Shown here: piece by piece, positions 6,671 to 15,661 of the stretch
Layout of the letters: each line of letters begins with the position of its first letter
Numbering within the stretch: the stretch's first letter is position 1
DNA from: Lentisphaeria bacterium UBA1776
GTDB lineage: Bacteria; Verrucomicrobiota; Lentisphaeria; Victivallales; Victivallaceae
DNA: 16,825 nt
Reading direction: 5' to 3'
Assembly (NCBI GenBank): GCA_002314605.1
Contig: DCGO01000077.1
Location: forward strand, 1-16,825
The notes under the pieces: generated by a model
Seen by the model: the letters and a program-made list of their open reading frames with translations, nothing else
Told to the model about the DNA's origin: nothing
The model's database searches: none
Translations under genes and position numbers: made by a program

Positions 6671-8248
6671 ATGAAGCAGGGATTGAGGATTGCCGGTGCG
6701 CTTTTTGCGATTGCCCTGATCGCCGGATGCGAATCGTATCAGGAGCCTCCGCTGGATTATACCGGATCAAGTTATACTCAGCGGAAACATACCGAGGCTG
6801 ACAAGCTGCTGATCGGAATCAGTGAACTGTCGCTGGTCAAGGCGCAGGAGATCGCGGTGGCCAACAACCCGAGCTACATTGCCGCATATCATGCGATCAC
6901 GGCGGCCAAAATGAAGTATTATCAGGCATTGGGCGCCTATTCTCCGACCATTACCGCCAAGGGTGGGTTTGATCATGTCTCCCGGGAATACATGCGCAGT
7001 ACTGCATACGAGCTCTCCCGTTCACAGAACTTTTCGCCTTCCCTGAGTATTCAGGCGGACTGGCTGCTGTTTGACGGATTTGCCCGTGAATTCCAGGTGA
7101 AAATCGCACAGTCGAATTTCAATGCTCAGAAAGCGATGACAGAGAATGACTGCCGGATCCTGATCCGCAGTGTGGCATACGCTTACAACGAAGTCATGCT
7201 TGCAGCGGAGAACATCCGGATTGCCGTGGAGGATATGCAGTTTCAGGTGAAAAACTTGGGTTATACCGAGTTGAAATTTCAGGTCGGCGCCGTGCCTCTG
7301 AGCGATGTGTTGAACTTCCGTGCCCAGGCCAACGTGGCTGAGGGAAAGCGGATCACCGCCGAGGCTAAATACGAGACGGCTCTGTATGCATTGGCTGTGC
7401 TGATGGGGTATCCGGAAGGGACCCTGCCGCCGTCCATCAAGTTTCCTTCGGTAAATTCCATCCGGCTGGACGATCTGCCTACGGTGGAGATTTATCTGGA
7501 CAATGCTTTGGCCAACCGCCCTGATCTGCGGGCTTATCGTGAGCAGTTGAAGGTCGTGAAATATCAGTTGTACCAGACCTACAGCAGTTATTCCCCCACG
7601 GTATCCGCTTATGCCAATTTTGGCCTGAACGGACAAAATCTGCATACCACGTCAAATGGCCATGGGCAGGATCAGAATGAGGACAACGCATCCTTCGGAT
7701 TCGGGGTGAATGCCCAGTGGACGCTCTTCAACGGCTTTATCCGTTACAACAAGGTCAGGGAAGCCAAGGCCAATCTGGCGGTGCAGCAGTTCAAGGTTGC
7801 CGACAACTGGCTCCGGGTGATCCAGGAGGTCCGCAATGCCTATATTACTTACATTCAGAACGTCAAACAGTCCAGACTGTATGAAAAAACGCTGGCCATT
7901 ACCACCCGTCAGCGGGATCTGGTGGACGATCAGTACCGTGCCGGCAACACCGCATTGACCCGTCTCAACGAAGTGCAGCGGGATCTGGTGGATGCCCAGA
8001 CTACGCTGGCAAGTTCCTATATCAATGTGCTGAATGCCAAAGCCCAGCTGGAAGCGGCGGCGGGCATGAATGCCGATGATTACGACCGCGCACCGAAATC
8101 CTTTGACAAAAAGATCTCAGTGGTGGGGTTTGATCCGCTGCCGGCGGTGTCCAAGCCGATTCCCGTGATCCCCGCATCTCCGAGCCACGACCGGGTGACG
8201 GACAAAGACGGTTATCCGGTCTGGAATCCGGACGATCTGGCCATATAA
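6671..8248 (+). CDS. TolC-like outer-membrane efflux lipoprotein (OEP family)
   Basis: The 525-residue protein has a lipoprotein signal (MKQGLRIAGALFAIALIAGC, Cys20 followed by Glu) and two OEP repeats, the usual design of NodT/CusC/OprM-type channels. Repeat one starts around LSLVKAQEIAVANNPSYIAAYHAI and repeat two around PTVEIYLDNALANRPDLRAYREQ; both show the N-P/R-P-[DS] motif at the helix start, with LLFDGF and TLFNGF before the second barrel strands. Three such proteins would form an outer-membrane and periplasmic exit duct for a tripartite pump or type I exporter. No adaptor protein or inner-membrane pump is encoded in this window, so its partner is unknown. GGGAG lies 10 nt before the ATG. 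A proline-rich tail follows the last helices. Confidence 0.93.
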   Translation: MKQGLRIAGALFAIALIAGCESYQEPPLDYTGSSYTQRKHTEADKLLIGISELSLVKAQEIAVANNPSYIAAYHAITAAKMKYYQALGAYSPTITAKGGFDHVSREYMRSTAYELSRSQNFSPSLSIQADWLLFDGFAREFQVKIAQSNFNAQKAMTENDCRILIRSVAYAYNEVMLAAENIRIAVEDMQFQVKNLGYTELKFQVGAVPLSDVLNFRAQANVAEGKRITAEAKYETALYALAVLMGYPEGTLPPSIKFPSVNSIRLDDLPTVEIYLDNALANRPDLRAYREQLKVVKYQLYQTYSSYSPTVSAYANFGLNGQNLHTTSNGHGQDQNEDNASFGFGVNAQWTLFNGFIRYNKVREAKANLAVQQFKVADNWLRVIQEVRNAYITYIQNVKQSRLYEKTLAITTRQRDLVDDQYRAGNTALTRLNEVQRDLVDAQTTLASSYINVLNAKAQLEAAAGMNADDYDRAPKSFDKKISVVGFDPLPAVSKPIPVIPASPSHDRVTDKDGYPVWNPDDLAI

Positions 8249-8251
8249 CCG

Positions 8252-8278
8252 GTGTCCCCTGCTTTTCGCAGGGGGCAC
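8252..8278 (+). terminator. Strong hairpin after the efflux gene, lacking a T-run
   Basis: GTGTCCCCTGC (8252-8262) pairs with GCAGGGGGCAC (8268-8278) around TTTTC, an 11-bp stem with one T-G wobble, starting 3 bp after the stop. No T-tract follows on either strand, so it is either a weak terminator or a processing/stability hairpin between co-transcribed genes. Confidence 0.5.
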
Positions 8279-8295
8279 ATACGAGGCGGACCGCT

Positions 8296-9501
8296 ATGCA
8301 GACGCTGGTCATTTGGAACTGCGATGCAGCCGGTCCCTTTTCTTTTTCCTGCATGCGGAGTGTAGCCGGAGCCGGTTTGCTGGCCGGGAGCCGGGGCGGA
8401 ATCCTGAAGATCTGCTCCGGTGTGCGGTCCGGGGCATTGCAGATCGCCCGTCTCCGGAGAGAACTTGCCTGGATCAGGATACCTTTTGCCGATATTCTGC
8501 CGGTCAGGGAGCCTGAACGGGATTCCTGCTGTATTGCCGCCGCCCGTTTCCTTACCTGCGGTGATGCATACTGCAGTGAGAGCCGCGGCGGCCGGGCGGT
8601 TCTTTTCCGGCTGCCGGAGAGAGCGCACCTCCGGGGTGTCATGGAAAGTGCCGGGCGGCGGAGCATGGTGATCCCGGCGCGGGTTTCCGTGGAGATTTCC
8701 CGACATGGGATCCTGTGGCGTCACGGAGACGGTTCCGGGCGGCGCTGTTCTTTTGCCGCCATGCCGGACCTGATCCTCCGGCGGGGGGACGGTAGAGAGC
8801 TTTTTTCCGCTTCGGAGCATGAAAGCCAGCTGAAATACGGCAAGCGTTTTCGCATCGATGGTGCAGTTCAGGCGGAATTTTCCGGACGCAACGTTTTTTT
8901 TCGGGATTCTGACGGAGCAGCCCATCATTTTCCCATGGAACAGCTGGAAAATCCCGAGATAGTGGATGAATCGGGAATTCCTTCGCCGCTTCTGATGCGC
9001 GTGATGACGGCCATTGAGCATGGGAATGATATTCAGGCCGGAGACGGGATGGACGAGCGGGAGGCGGCTCTTCAGACTTTGCTTTTTGATGCTTTTGAGT
9101 ATCCTGCTCCGGCGTTTCAGCTTCTGCCGAAAGCGGATGTGGAGGATGCTCCAGACTGGGCGGAGTGCCGCCGGATCGGAGTCTCGCCGGAGGTGTTGTT
9201 TCATGAACTTGCCAGAATGGTCTGCGGTTTGCGTTCGGCACCGCCGGTTCTGGGATATGAGGATTGGCTGGAATTATACCGGAACCGGCCGGGAGGGTTG
9301 GGTTATTGGCGTTTTGTACCATCGGATTTCCGGGAACTCCACCGGGCATTTTATTCCTCCCTTCTCCCGGAGGAATTTGCCCGTCGGGCCATGCCTTACG
9401 GAAGCCCTTCCTCCGTGCGGGACAGCCGTTTTCGGATTCTTGCGGAGGAGATGCACCGGACAACAACCTATCTCTCGGAGGCTGCCGGCTGGCATTTTTA
9501 A
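8296..9501 (+). CDS. Unrecognised 401-residue protein
   Basis: The frame starts at an ATG with GAGG 9-12 nt upstream and ends 3 nt before crcB, on the same strand as both neighbours, which supports a real gene over the long antisense frames here. I do not recognise the family. The protein seems soluble, without a signal peptide. It is Cys- and Arg-rich in its first ~130 residues (paired Cys in DSCCIAA, then LTCGDAYCSE), has a central part that looks beta-rich (SVEISRHGILWRHGD, FSGRNVFFRDSDG) and a helical, aromatic-rich C-terminal part (VLFHELARMVCGL, GYEDWLELYRNRPGGLGYWRF, FRELHRAFYSSLLPEEFARR). It is not obviously an enzyme from motifs. The location suggests co-expression with crcB. Confidence 0.68.
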   Translation: MQTLVIWNCDAAGPFSFSCMRSVAGAGLLAGSRGGILKICSGVRSGALQIARLRRELAWIRIPFADILPVREPERDSCCIAAARFLTCGDAYCSESRGGRAVLFRLPERAHLRGVMESAGRRSMVIPARVSVEISRHGILWRHGDGSGRRCSFAAMPDLILRRGDGRELFSASEHESQLKYGKRFRIDGAVQAEFSGRNVFFRDSDGAAHHFPMEQLENPEIVDESGIPSPLLMRVMTAIEHGNDIQAGDGMDEREAALQTLLFDAFEYPAPAFQLLPKADVEDAPDWAECRRIGVSPEVLFHELARMVCGLRSAPPVLGYEDWLELYRNRPGGLGYWRFVPSDFRELHRAFYSSLLPEEFARRAMPYGSPSSVRDSRFRILAEEMHRTTTYLSEAAGWHF

Positions 9502-9504
9502 GCG

Positions 9505-9891
9505 ATGAAAGTGCTTCTGATGCTTGGCGTTGCCGGTTTTTCCGGAGCAGTTCTGAGGTATCTTCTGATGAATGCTGTGGACCGGCATTTCCCCGGGTTT
9601 CCCTGGGGGACGCTGGCGGTGAATATGATCGGTTCCCTTTGTGCCGGTGCCGCATGGGTGCTGAGCAGGAACCGTTTTCCCCAGTATGAAATGTATTTCC
9701 CCATCCTCTTCGCCGGTTTTTTCGGTGCCTTCACGACCTTCAGCACTTTTGCTCTGGAGAGTGTTCGGATGCTTGCCCACGGAGAGTTTCTGCGGGCCGT
9801 CTGCAATATTCTGCTGCAGAATTTCTGCGGTCTGGCCGCCGCCGCCGCCGGCTTTCACCTGATGCGTTTTCTGACGGCGTTTCGCGGATAG
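9505..9891 (+). CDS. crcB: Fluoride ion channel CrcB/FluC
   Basis: The 128-residue, four-helix membrane protein has the family signatures in order: GVAGFSGAVLRYLL (8-21, conserved Arg18), PWGTLAVNMIGS (33-44, conserved Asn40) and GFFGAFTTFSTF (71-82), the last holding the TTFST segment with the fluoride-coordinating aromatic and Thr residues. Dual-topology dimers export fluoride and protect enolase and pyrophosphatase. It begins 3 nt after the preceding stop, so it probably depends on translation of the upstream gene; no separate promoter is evident. No fluoride riboswitch consensus was seen before it or before the upstream gene. One copy is present, as in homodimeric systems. Confidence 0.95.
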   Translation: MKVLLMLGVAGFSGAVLRYLLMNAVDRHFPGFPWGTLAVNMIGSLCAGAAWVLSRNRFPQYEMYFPILFAGFFGAFTTFSTFALESVRMLAHGEFLRAVCNILLQNFCGLAAAAAGFHLMRFLTAFRG

Positions 9892-9907
9892 CTCCCGCTT
9901 GATCATG

Positions 9908-9945
9908 AAAAAAGCCGCGCCCGGAAAAAATCCCGGACACGGCTT
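9908..9945 (-). terminator. Rho-independent terminator of argG
   Basis: Arms 9912-9924 and 9933-9945 pair fully only in minus-strand RNA, where two positions that are C-A mismatches on the plus strand become G-U pairs. The minus-strand stem is followed by a run of six T. This assigns it to argG, which ends at 9972. Confidence 0.85.
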
Positions 9946-9971
9946 GCTGAGATCGGATACGATCCCGATGA

Positions 9972-11174
<1,203 letters not shown>

Positions 11175-11250
11175 GATTTACCTCTTGATTTTGTATCGGG
11201 AGACTTCCTGATGTTTCCCGAGTGGTTTTTCCTTGCAATACGTTTTTTTT

Positions 11251-11299
11251 TTGCTATATTAAGATCGCGATAAGATATAATATACACCGCAAGCGGTGT
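11251..11299 (+). promoter_or_regulatory. Promoter and 16-bp palindromic operator candidate for the UDG gene
   Basis: A consensus TATAAT stands at 11276-11281 with TTGCTA 19 nt upstream (11251-11256). A perfect 7-bp inverted repeat ACACCGC-AA-GCGGTGT occupies 11284-11299, covering the expected transcription start near 11288. A second promoter option is TTGCAA (11233-11238) with TATTAA (11257-11262). A repressor bound to the palindrome would block initiation. Confidence 0.5.
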
Positions 11300-11321
11300 T
11301 ACGGCAAGTGAAAGTGCGTTC

Positions 11322-12131
11322 ATGAAAGATGATTTTTTTCGGCAGATGATGAAAATTTTGTCCGCCGGAGGCGCTGACCGGAGTGCGGATGTATCTCCCG
11401 CTGTTTTGGAGGACCTCATGCAGAGTGCTGCGTCTCAGCGCAACCCTGAGCCGGAGGTGCCTGCTGCGCCCGTTTCCGGGGAAGTTTCGCCCCGTTGCAG
11501 GGAGTCTGCTCCGGTGGTTCCGCCCGTATCCGGACCGGTTGCGGATGACGGCGGATGCAGTTCCATGGACTGGACCGGATTGGCCGGGGCGGTCAGTTCC
11601 TGCCGGAAGTGCCGGCTGTGTGAAACCCGGCGCAATACGGTGTTCGGCGAGGGAAATCCTCACGCGGAACTGATGTTTGTGGGGGAGGGGCCCGGTGCCG
11701 ATGAAGATGCCGCCGGGCGGCCGTTTGTCGGCCGGGCCGGGCAGCTGCTGGATAAAATGATTTCCGCCATGACATTCACCCGGGAAGAGGTGTATATTGC
11801 CAATATTGTCAAGTGCCGTCCGCCGGGGAACCGCAATCCGGACCCGGATGAGGCGCTTGTCTGCATCGGTTACCTGAAGCGCCAGATCGAACTCCTGCAG
11901 CCGAAAGTCATTGTCTGTCTGGGCGGGGTGGCGCTGTCGTTTCTCTGCCGTCAGGCGGGAGGGATCACCCGGGCAAGGGGGCATTGGCTGGATTTTTCCG
12001 GGATCCCGGTCATGCCGACCTTTCATCCTGCGTATCTTCTGCGTCAGGAATCCGCCAAACGGGAAGCGTGGAGCGATCTTCAGCAGGTGATGCGGGCTTT
12101 GGGCAGGGTACGGAAGAAGCCCGGGGCCTGA
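11322..12131 (+). CDS. Family-4 (Fe-S) uracil-DNA glycosylase
   Basis: The 269-residue protein excises uracil from DNA as the first step of base-excision repair. The catalytic domain begins near residue 90. The likely 4Fe-4S ligands are C97, C100, C165 and C181; the 16-residue distance between the last two is as in known UDGa enzymes. Motif A is GEGPGADED (121-129) and the distal motif is HPAYLLR (235-241). The first ~88 residues are an N-terminal helix and a Pro/Ala/Val-rich flexible linker, a common extension in annotated phage-polymerase-related UDGs. Shine-Dalgarno is weak; ATG at 11346 is an alternative start that would only trim the N-terminus. The MATE gene follows after one base. It is not the classical ung family (family 1). 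Confidence 0.93.
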   Translation: MKDDFFRQMMKILSAGGADRSADVSPAVLEDLMQSAASQRNPEPEVPAAPVSGEVSPRCRESAPVVPPVSGPVADDGGCSSMDWTGLAGAVSSCRKCRLCETRRNTVFGEGNPHAELMFVGEGPGADEDAAGRPFVGRAGQLLDKMISAMTFTREEVYIANIVKCRPPGNRNPDPDEALVCIGYLKRQIELLQPKVIVCLGGVALSFLCRQAGGITRARGHWLDFSGIPVMPTFHPAYLLRQESAKREAWSDLQQVMRALGRVRKKPGA

Positions 12132-12132
12132 T

Positions 12133-13542
12133 GTGGATATGCGGGCCGTTGATTTTTCCCGGAACGACACGACTTCCCAGATTTTCCGCATGGCCGGACC
12201 GCTGATGGCGGCACTGCTTCTGAATCTCCTGTACAGTATTGTGGACCGGATCTATATCGGCCGGATCCCTTGTGTGGCAACCGCCGCGCTGGGAGGATTG
12301 GGTCTGTGTTTTCCCATCCTCACGGCGGTGCTGGCTTTTGCCAATTTGATCGGCATGGGAGCTGCCCCCCTGTGCGCCATGGCCAGGGGAAGGGGAGATC
12401 TGAAAAAAGCCGCGCTCATTCAGAACCTTGCTTTTTCCATGCTGGTTCTTTTGGGAATCGTGCTGACGCTGGGAGGAGAACTGTTGGCGGAAATATTGCT
12501 GAAGGCAGGGGGCAGCCGTGCTGAAAGTATGGATTTTGCATTGCCGTACCTGAGAATTTATTTTCTGGGGACTTTGCCGGTTCTGCTGGCATCCGGTCTC
12601 GCGCCCCTGACGGCGGCAGCAGGATTTCCGCGGATCGGGATGTACGCCGTGGCGGCGGGAGCCGTGTCGAATATTCTGCTGGATCCGCTTTTCATTTTTG
12701 TTTTTGAACTGGGAATCCGTGGAGCTGCCGCCGCTTCGGTGCTGGCTCAGATCCTTTCCGCCGGGTTGATTCTGAAATTTCTCTTCCGTCCCTGCGCGGA
12801 ACTGCCGGGGAAATGGGTCGACTTCGGACAGATTTTCCGGGAACGGAGCACCGTGCTGGATATCCTGAGTCTCGGGAGTGTCGGATTTATCATGACCATG
12901 AGCGGGAGTCTCACCGGTTTTCTGGGGAACTTCATGCTGTCGCGTTTTGGAGGATTCGCAGGATTGGCTGTTATGACCATTGTCACATCCATCCGTCCGG
13001 TCCTCGAGGTCCCGATGCTGGCGGTGAGTGAGGGTGCGGCGCCGCTCCTGAGTTACAATTACGGTGCCGGTCTTGGGGATCGGGTACTGCGTGTGATCCG
13101 CATGGTACTGATCGTCATGCTGGTCTACACAGCAATTGCGGAGGCGGTGATCGAATGGCATCCGGAGTGGTTCATCCGGATCTTTTCCGACACGCCGGAT
13201 CTTGTGGAGCAGACCGTGCCGCTTCTGCGGATCTTTCTGATCTTTTTTGTGTTTCAGTCTCTGCAGTTCAGTGCTCAAAGCACATTCAAGGCGCTGAACA
13301 AGAAAAAACGGGCCATTTTCTTTTCGCTTTTCCGGAAAGTCATCATCATGGTTCCCCTGATCCTCTTTCTGCCGTACTGGAACAATTTTGGGGCGGAAGG
13401 GGTCTTCTGGGCGGAACCGGTATCCAATCTTCTGGGCGGAAGCTGTGCTTTTGCATGCATGCTCATCACTCTTGTGCCCGAATTGCGGCGCTTGAAACCG
13501 GCTCAGCAGTCTTCCATGGAGGCGTCCAGCAGCTTCCGGTAG
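12133..13542 (+). CDS. MATE-family multidrug/sodium antiporter
   Basis: The 469-residue membrane protein has the two-fold MATE design with about 12 hydrophobic segments. The first half starts FRMAGPLMAALLLNLLYSIVDRIYIGRI, the typical TM1 region, and the second half contains TGFLGNFMLSRFGGFAGLAVMTIV and the EGAAPLLSYNYGAG motif (cf. G.q.l.gyN.GA of MATE TM8). It would expel cationic compounds using a Na+ or H+ gradient; the substrate cannot be read from sequence. Translation likely begins at GTG 12133, with GGGG at 12123-12126, or ATG 12139. It follows the UDG gene by one base and so is probably coupled to it. Its last 40 bp overlap the convergent glycosyltransferase gene. Confidence 0.93.
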   Translation: MDMRAVDFSRNDTTSQIFRMAGPLMAALLLNLLYSIVDRIYIGRIPCVATAALGGLGLCFPILTAVLAFANLIGMGAAPLCAMARGRGDLKKAALIQNLAFSMLVLLGIVLTLGGELLAEILLKAGGSRAESMDFALPYLRIYFLGTLPVLLASGLAPLTAAAGFPRIGMYAVAAGAVSNILLDPLFIFVFELGIRGAAAASVLAQILSAGLILKFLFRPCAELPGKWVDFGQIFRERSTVLDILSLGSVGFIMTMSGSLTGFLGNFMLSRFGGFAGLAVMTIVTSIRPVLEVPMLAVSEGAAPLLSYNYGAGLGDRVLRVIRMVLIVMLVYTAIAEAVIEWHPEWFIRIFSDTPDLVEQTVPLLRIFLIFFVFQSLQFSAQSTFKALNKKKRAIFFSLFRKVIIMVPLILFLPYWNNFGAEGVFWAEPVSNLLGGSCAFACMLITLVPELRRLKPAQQSSMEASSSFR

Positions 13543-14321
13543 TGCATCCGGTCCAGGGCCTTCTGAAGCTGATGCCGGGCAGAGGGGTTTGCGGTACGCC
13601 TGCCTCCCATTTCCGGATTGAGGATCATTGTGGCGTGGTCCAAATGGATCATGTGGGGCATGAGTTCTTCCGGCTGGAAAAAGACCATGCGGTATCCGGC
13701 GGCGACCAGTTTCCGGTGAATTGCTATGCCGGCGGTCTCCCCTTCGTCAAATTTCAGCTGCATGGATTTCAGGAGACTTGTCCGGTAAATGGCACAGTGG
13801 CTGCGCAGATACCAGTGGTCCCGGTAACAGCGTGTGAGTTCGCCGAACTTCCTTCCTTTGAAGGGGGCCGCCACATAGTTCCGCAGAAATTGTTCCACCG
13901 TTTTTCCAGCCCGTTTCCATGGGGAAAAAGACTCCAGTTTCCAGCTTCCGGTACCGGCCACCATGGGATCCCCGAAAGGCTTCAGCAGCATTTCCGGAGC
14001 CTTGTCGTCCAGAAAAAAAGTGTCCGTGTGGATGGACATGACAAAATCGGTGTCCGTTTCCGCCAGTCCGAGGTCCAAAGCCCGGGCGTGCGCCTGTGCC
14101 GGTTTTTCGCCGGGAAGCGCCTTCCTCTCGATCAGGTGTATCCACGGGACGCTTTTCAGATACTCCATGGACTCGTCCCCGGAATCATTGTCAATGACAA
14201 TGACACGGAGCCGGGAAATATCAAGCCTGGTGCGGATCGTCCGGAGGCAGAGTTTGGTCAGATCCCTCGTCCGGTACTGGGGGATCAGCAGCGTAAGACA
14301 CGGGTCATTTGAAGAGCTCAT
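13503..14321 (-). CDS. Glycosyltransferase family 2-like protein
   Basis: From the ATG at 14321 the protein has 272 residues; this start has AAGGA 8 nt upstream, whereas the ATG at 14330 and the longer frame to 14420 lack usable spacing and encode an implausible Arg/Lys-rich leader. The fold signals are of a GT-A enzyme: PCLTLLIPQYRTRDLTKLC at the start, VIDND (42-46) for nucleotide-sugar binding, and SIHTDTFF (96-103) in place of the usual DxD metal site. The lone acidic residue in HTD is unusual but occurs in divergent GT2 members. It would add a sugar to a glycan or rhamnan-type surface polymer; acceptor unknown. It overlaps the TPR gene by 17 nt upstream and converges with MATE. Confidence 0.83.
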   Translation of the reverse strand: MSSSNDPCLTLLIPQYRTRDLTKLCLRTIRTRLDISRLRVIVIDNDSGDESMEYLKSVPWIHLIERKALPGEKPAQAHARALDLGLAETDTDFVMSIHTDTFFLDDKAPEMLLKPFGDPMVAGTGSWKLESFSPWKRAGKTVEQFLRNYVAAPFKGRKFGELTRCYRDHWYLRSHCAIYRTSLLKSMQLKFDEGETAGIAIHRKLVAAGYRMVFFQPEELMPHMIHLDHATMILNPEMGGRRTANPSARHQLQKALDRMHYRKLLDASMEDC

Positions 14322-15642
14322 CAAGATCATCCTTGTCTTTTTTCGTCTCTTCCTTGACCTCTTCGATCTGCTGTTCCGGGTGGGCTTTTTCGTATTCGGC
14401 AGCCTTGGACGCGGCATCAAGGAAGCGGGGACTGCGGACGGCGATCTCGTGCATCAGTTCGTACCAGCGGCGTTCGTTGCCCTGGGCAAGCTGATATCCG
14501 GCCAGAATATACATGCCGGTAAGCATGGTGCGTCCGGCCTCCATATTGTCGTAGAACTCTTCCATGACCTTGAGTCCCCGCTCGATATCGCCGCTCTCGT
14601 AGAGGCAGCGGCCGATGGCGAAGCGGCTCTCCGCTTCTTTTTGGAGACTGCGTCCGGAGAGTTTATATTCCTCGATGGCTGCAGCGTATTCCTTCAGCTC
14701 GAAATAGATTTCCGCCAGTTCAAAATGGAGCAGGGCGTCTTTGGGATAGAGTTCGCTGCGTTTCCTGGCTTTTTTGAACCGGTAGGCCAGCCGGTGCTGT
14801 TCCAGATCCTTGATCTGCTGTTCGGCATTCTCATAGGACTCAGGAGACTCGCGCAGGAGTTTCAGGGATTCATCGATCTGGCAAAGGTATGCCTTTTCGA
14901 TGGCCTTGTCGATCATGGGGTCCAGGGCGCCGAGGCGCTCTGCCACGGCTTTGTATTCCTTCTGGGCGTTTTCGTAATCCTGGGCGACCATATAGGCTTC
15001 CGCCAGTTTTTTGCGCATGTCGATGGAGTCGTTGGCAAGGAGTTCCTTGGTGAAACGCTTGATGAGGATGGCCGCCTGATCCGCATCGTAGATGTTGCCG
15101 TCGATGAGCTGCTGGATCACGGCCTCGCCGTCGGCATCGTCAATCTTCTTCACCGGTCGGCGGATGCGTTCAAGCTTTTCCTTGGCATAGGCCAGCTTGG
15201 CCGCCAGTTTGGTGTCTTTCGGTGCAAAGCGTTTGACGAGAGTCAAAGCCTCCACTGCGATGAAGGGCGCATCCATTGCCAGTGCCGCATCCGCCATGGC
15301 GTACAGGACCTGGGGATTGTTCAGATTGAGCGCCAGAAGTTCTTCGCATTTGGCAATGGCCAGATGGGGATTGACCAGCGTGAGGTTTTTGATTTTCGGC
15401 AGCAGGATGGCTGTTCTGATCTGAGCGATGAATTTTCCCAGACCGTTGATTTTCTTCAGTTTTTCCAGTTCCAGTTCCCGGAGTTTTTCTCGCGCGGGCG
15501 CCAGATCGGGAAATTCCTGAACGACTTTTTTGAACCGCTGCAGCGCCGTTTCCATCGGCATGACCGCAGCGATGCTCCTTGCATGATTGAATTCATCCTT
15601 GGCCTTGATGGAGGCCTGCTCCAGCGTTTTAGCGTCCAACAT
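14305..15642 (-). CDS. Large tetratricopeptide repeat protein
   Basis: From the ATG at 15642 (AGAGG 5 nt upstream) the protein has 445 residues. An earlier ATG at 15681 (AAGG upstream) would add 13 residues but lies inside the palindromic element, so I prefer the later one. It is almost entirely helical without signal peptide or membrane segments. TPR-like units are visible, for example HLAIAKCEELLALNLNNPQVL, LAEAYMVAQDYENAQKEYK, FELAEIYFELKEYAAAIEEYK and FAIGRCLYESGDIERGLKVM. The C-terminus is a Glu/Lys/Asp-rich tail (EEVKEETKKDKDDLDELFK). A cytoplasmic scaffold is likely. It overlaps the glycosyltransferase gene by 17 nt, so the two are probably translationally coupled; whether they work on the same envelope glycan is an inference. 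Confidence 0.87.
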   Translation of the reverse strand: MLDAKTLEQASIKAKDEFNHARSIAAVMPMETALQRFKKVVQEFPDLAPAREKLRELELEKLKKINGLGKFIAQIRTAILLPKIKNLTLVNPHLAIAKCEELLALNLNNPQVLYAMADAALAMDAPFIAVEALTLVKRFAPKDTKLAAKLAYAKEKLERIRRPVKKIDDADGEAVIQQLIDGNIYDADQAAILIKRFTKELLANDSIDMRKKLAEAYMVAQDYENAQKEYKAVAERLGALDPMIDKAIEKAYLCQIDESLKLLRESPESYENAEQQIKDLEQHRLAYRFKKARKRSELYPKDALLHFELAEIYFELKEYAAAIEEYKLSGRSLQKEAESRFAIGRCLYESGDIERGLKVMEEFYDNMEAGRTMLTGMYILAGYQLAQGNERRWYELMHEIAVRSPRFLDAASKAAEYEKAHPEQQIEEVKEETKKDKDDLDELFK

Positions 15643-15661
15643 GAGAGCCTCTGCTTTATTA

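Noticed and set aside
8230..8300. Fluoride riboswitch before the crcB-containing unit
   Set aside because: I could not find the conserved riboswitch pseudoknot pattern here or directly before crcB; only a simple hairpin is present.
11175..11321. Arginine repressor (ARG) box for argG
   Set aside because: No AT-rich TGAAT-type palindrome is seen; the only perfect palindrome is GC-rich and better placed for the divergent UDG gene.
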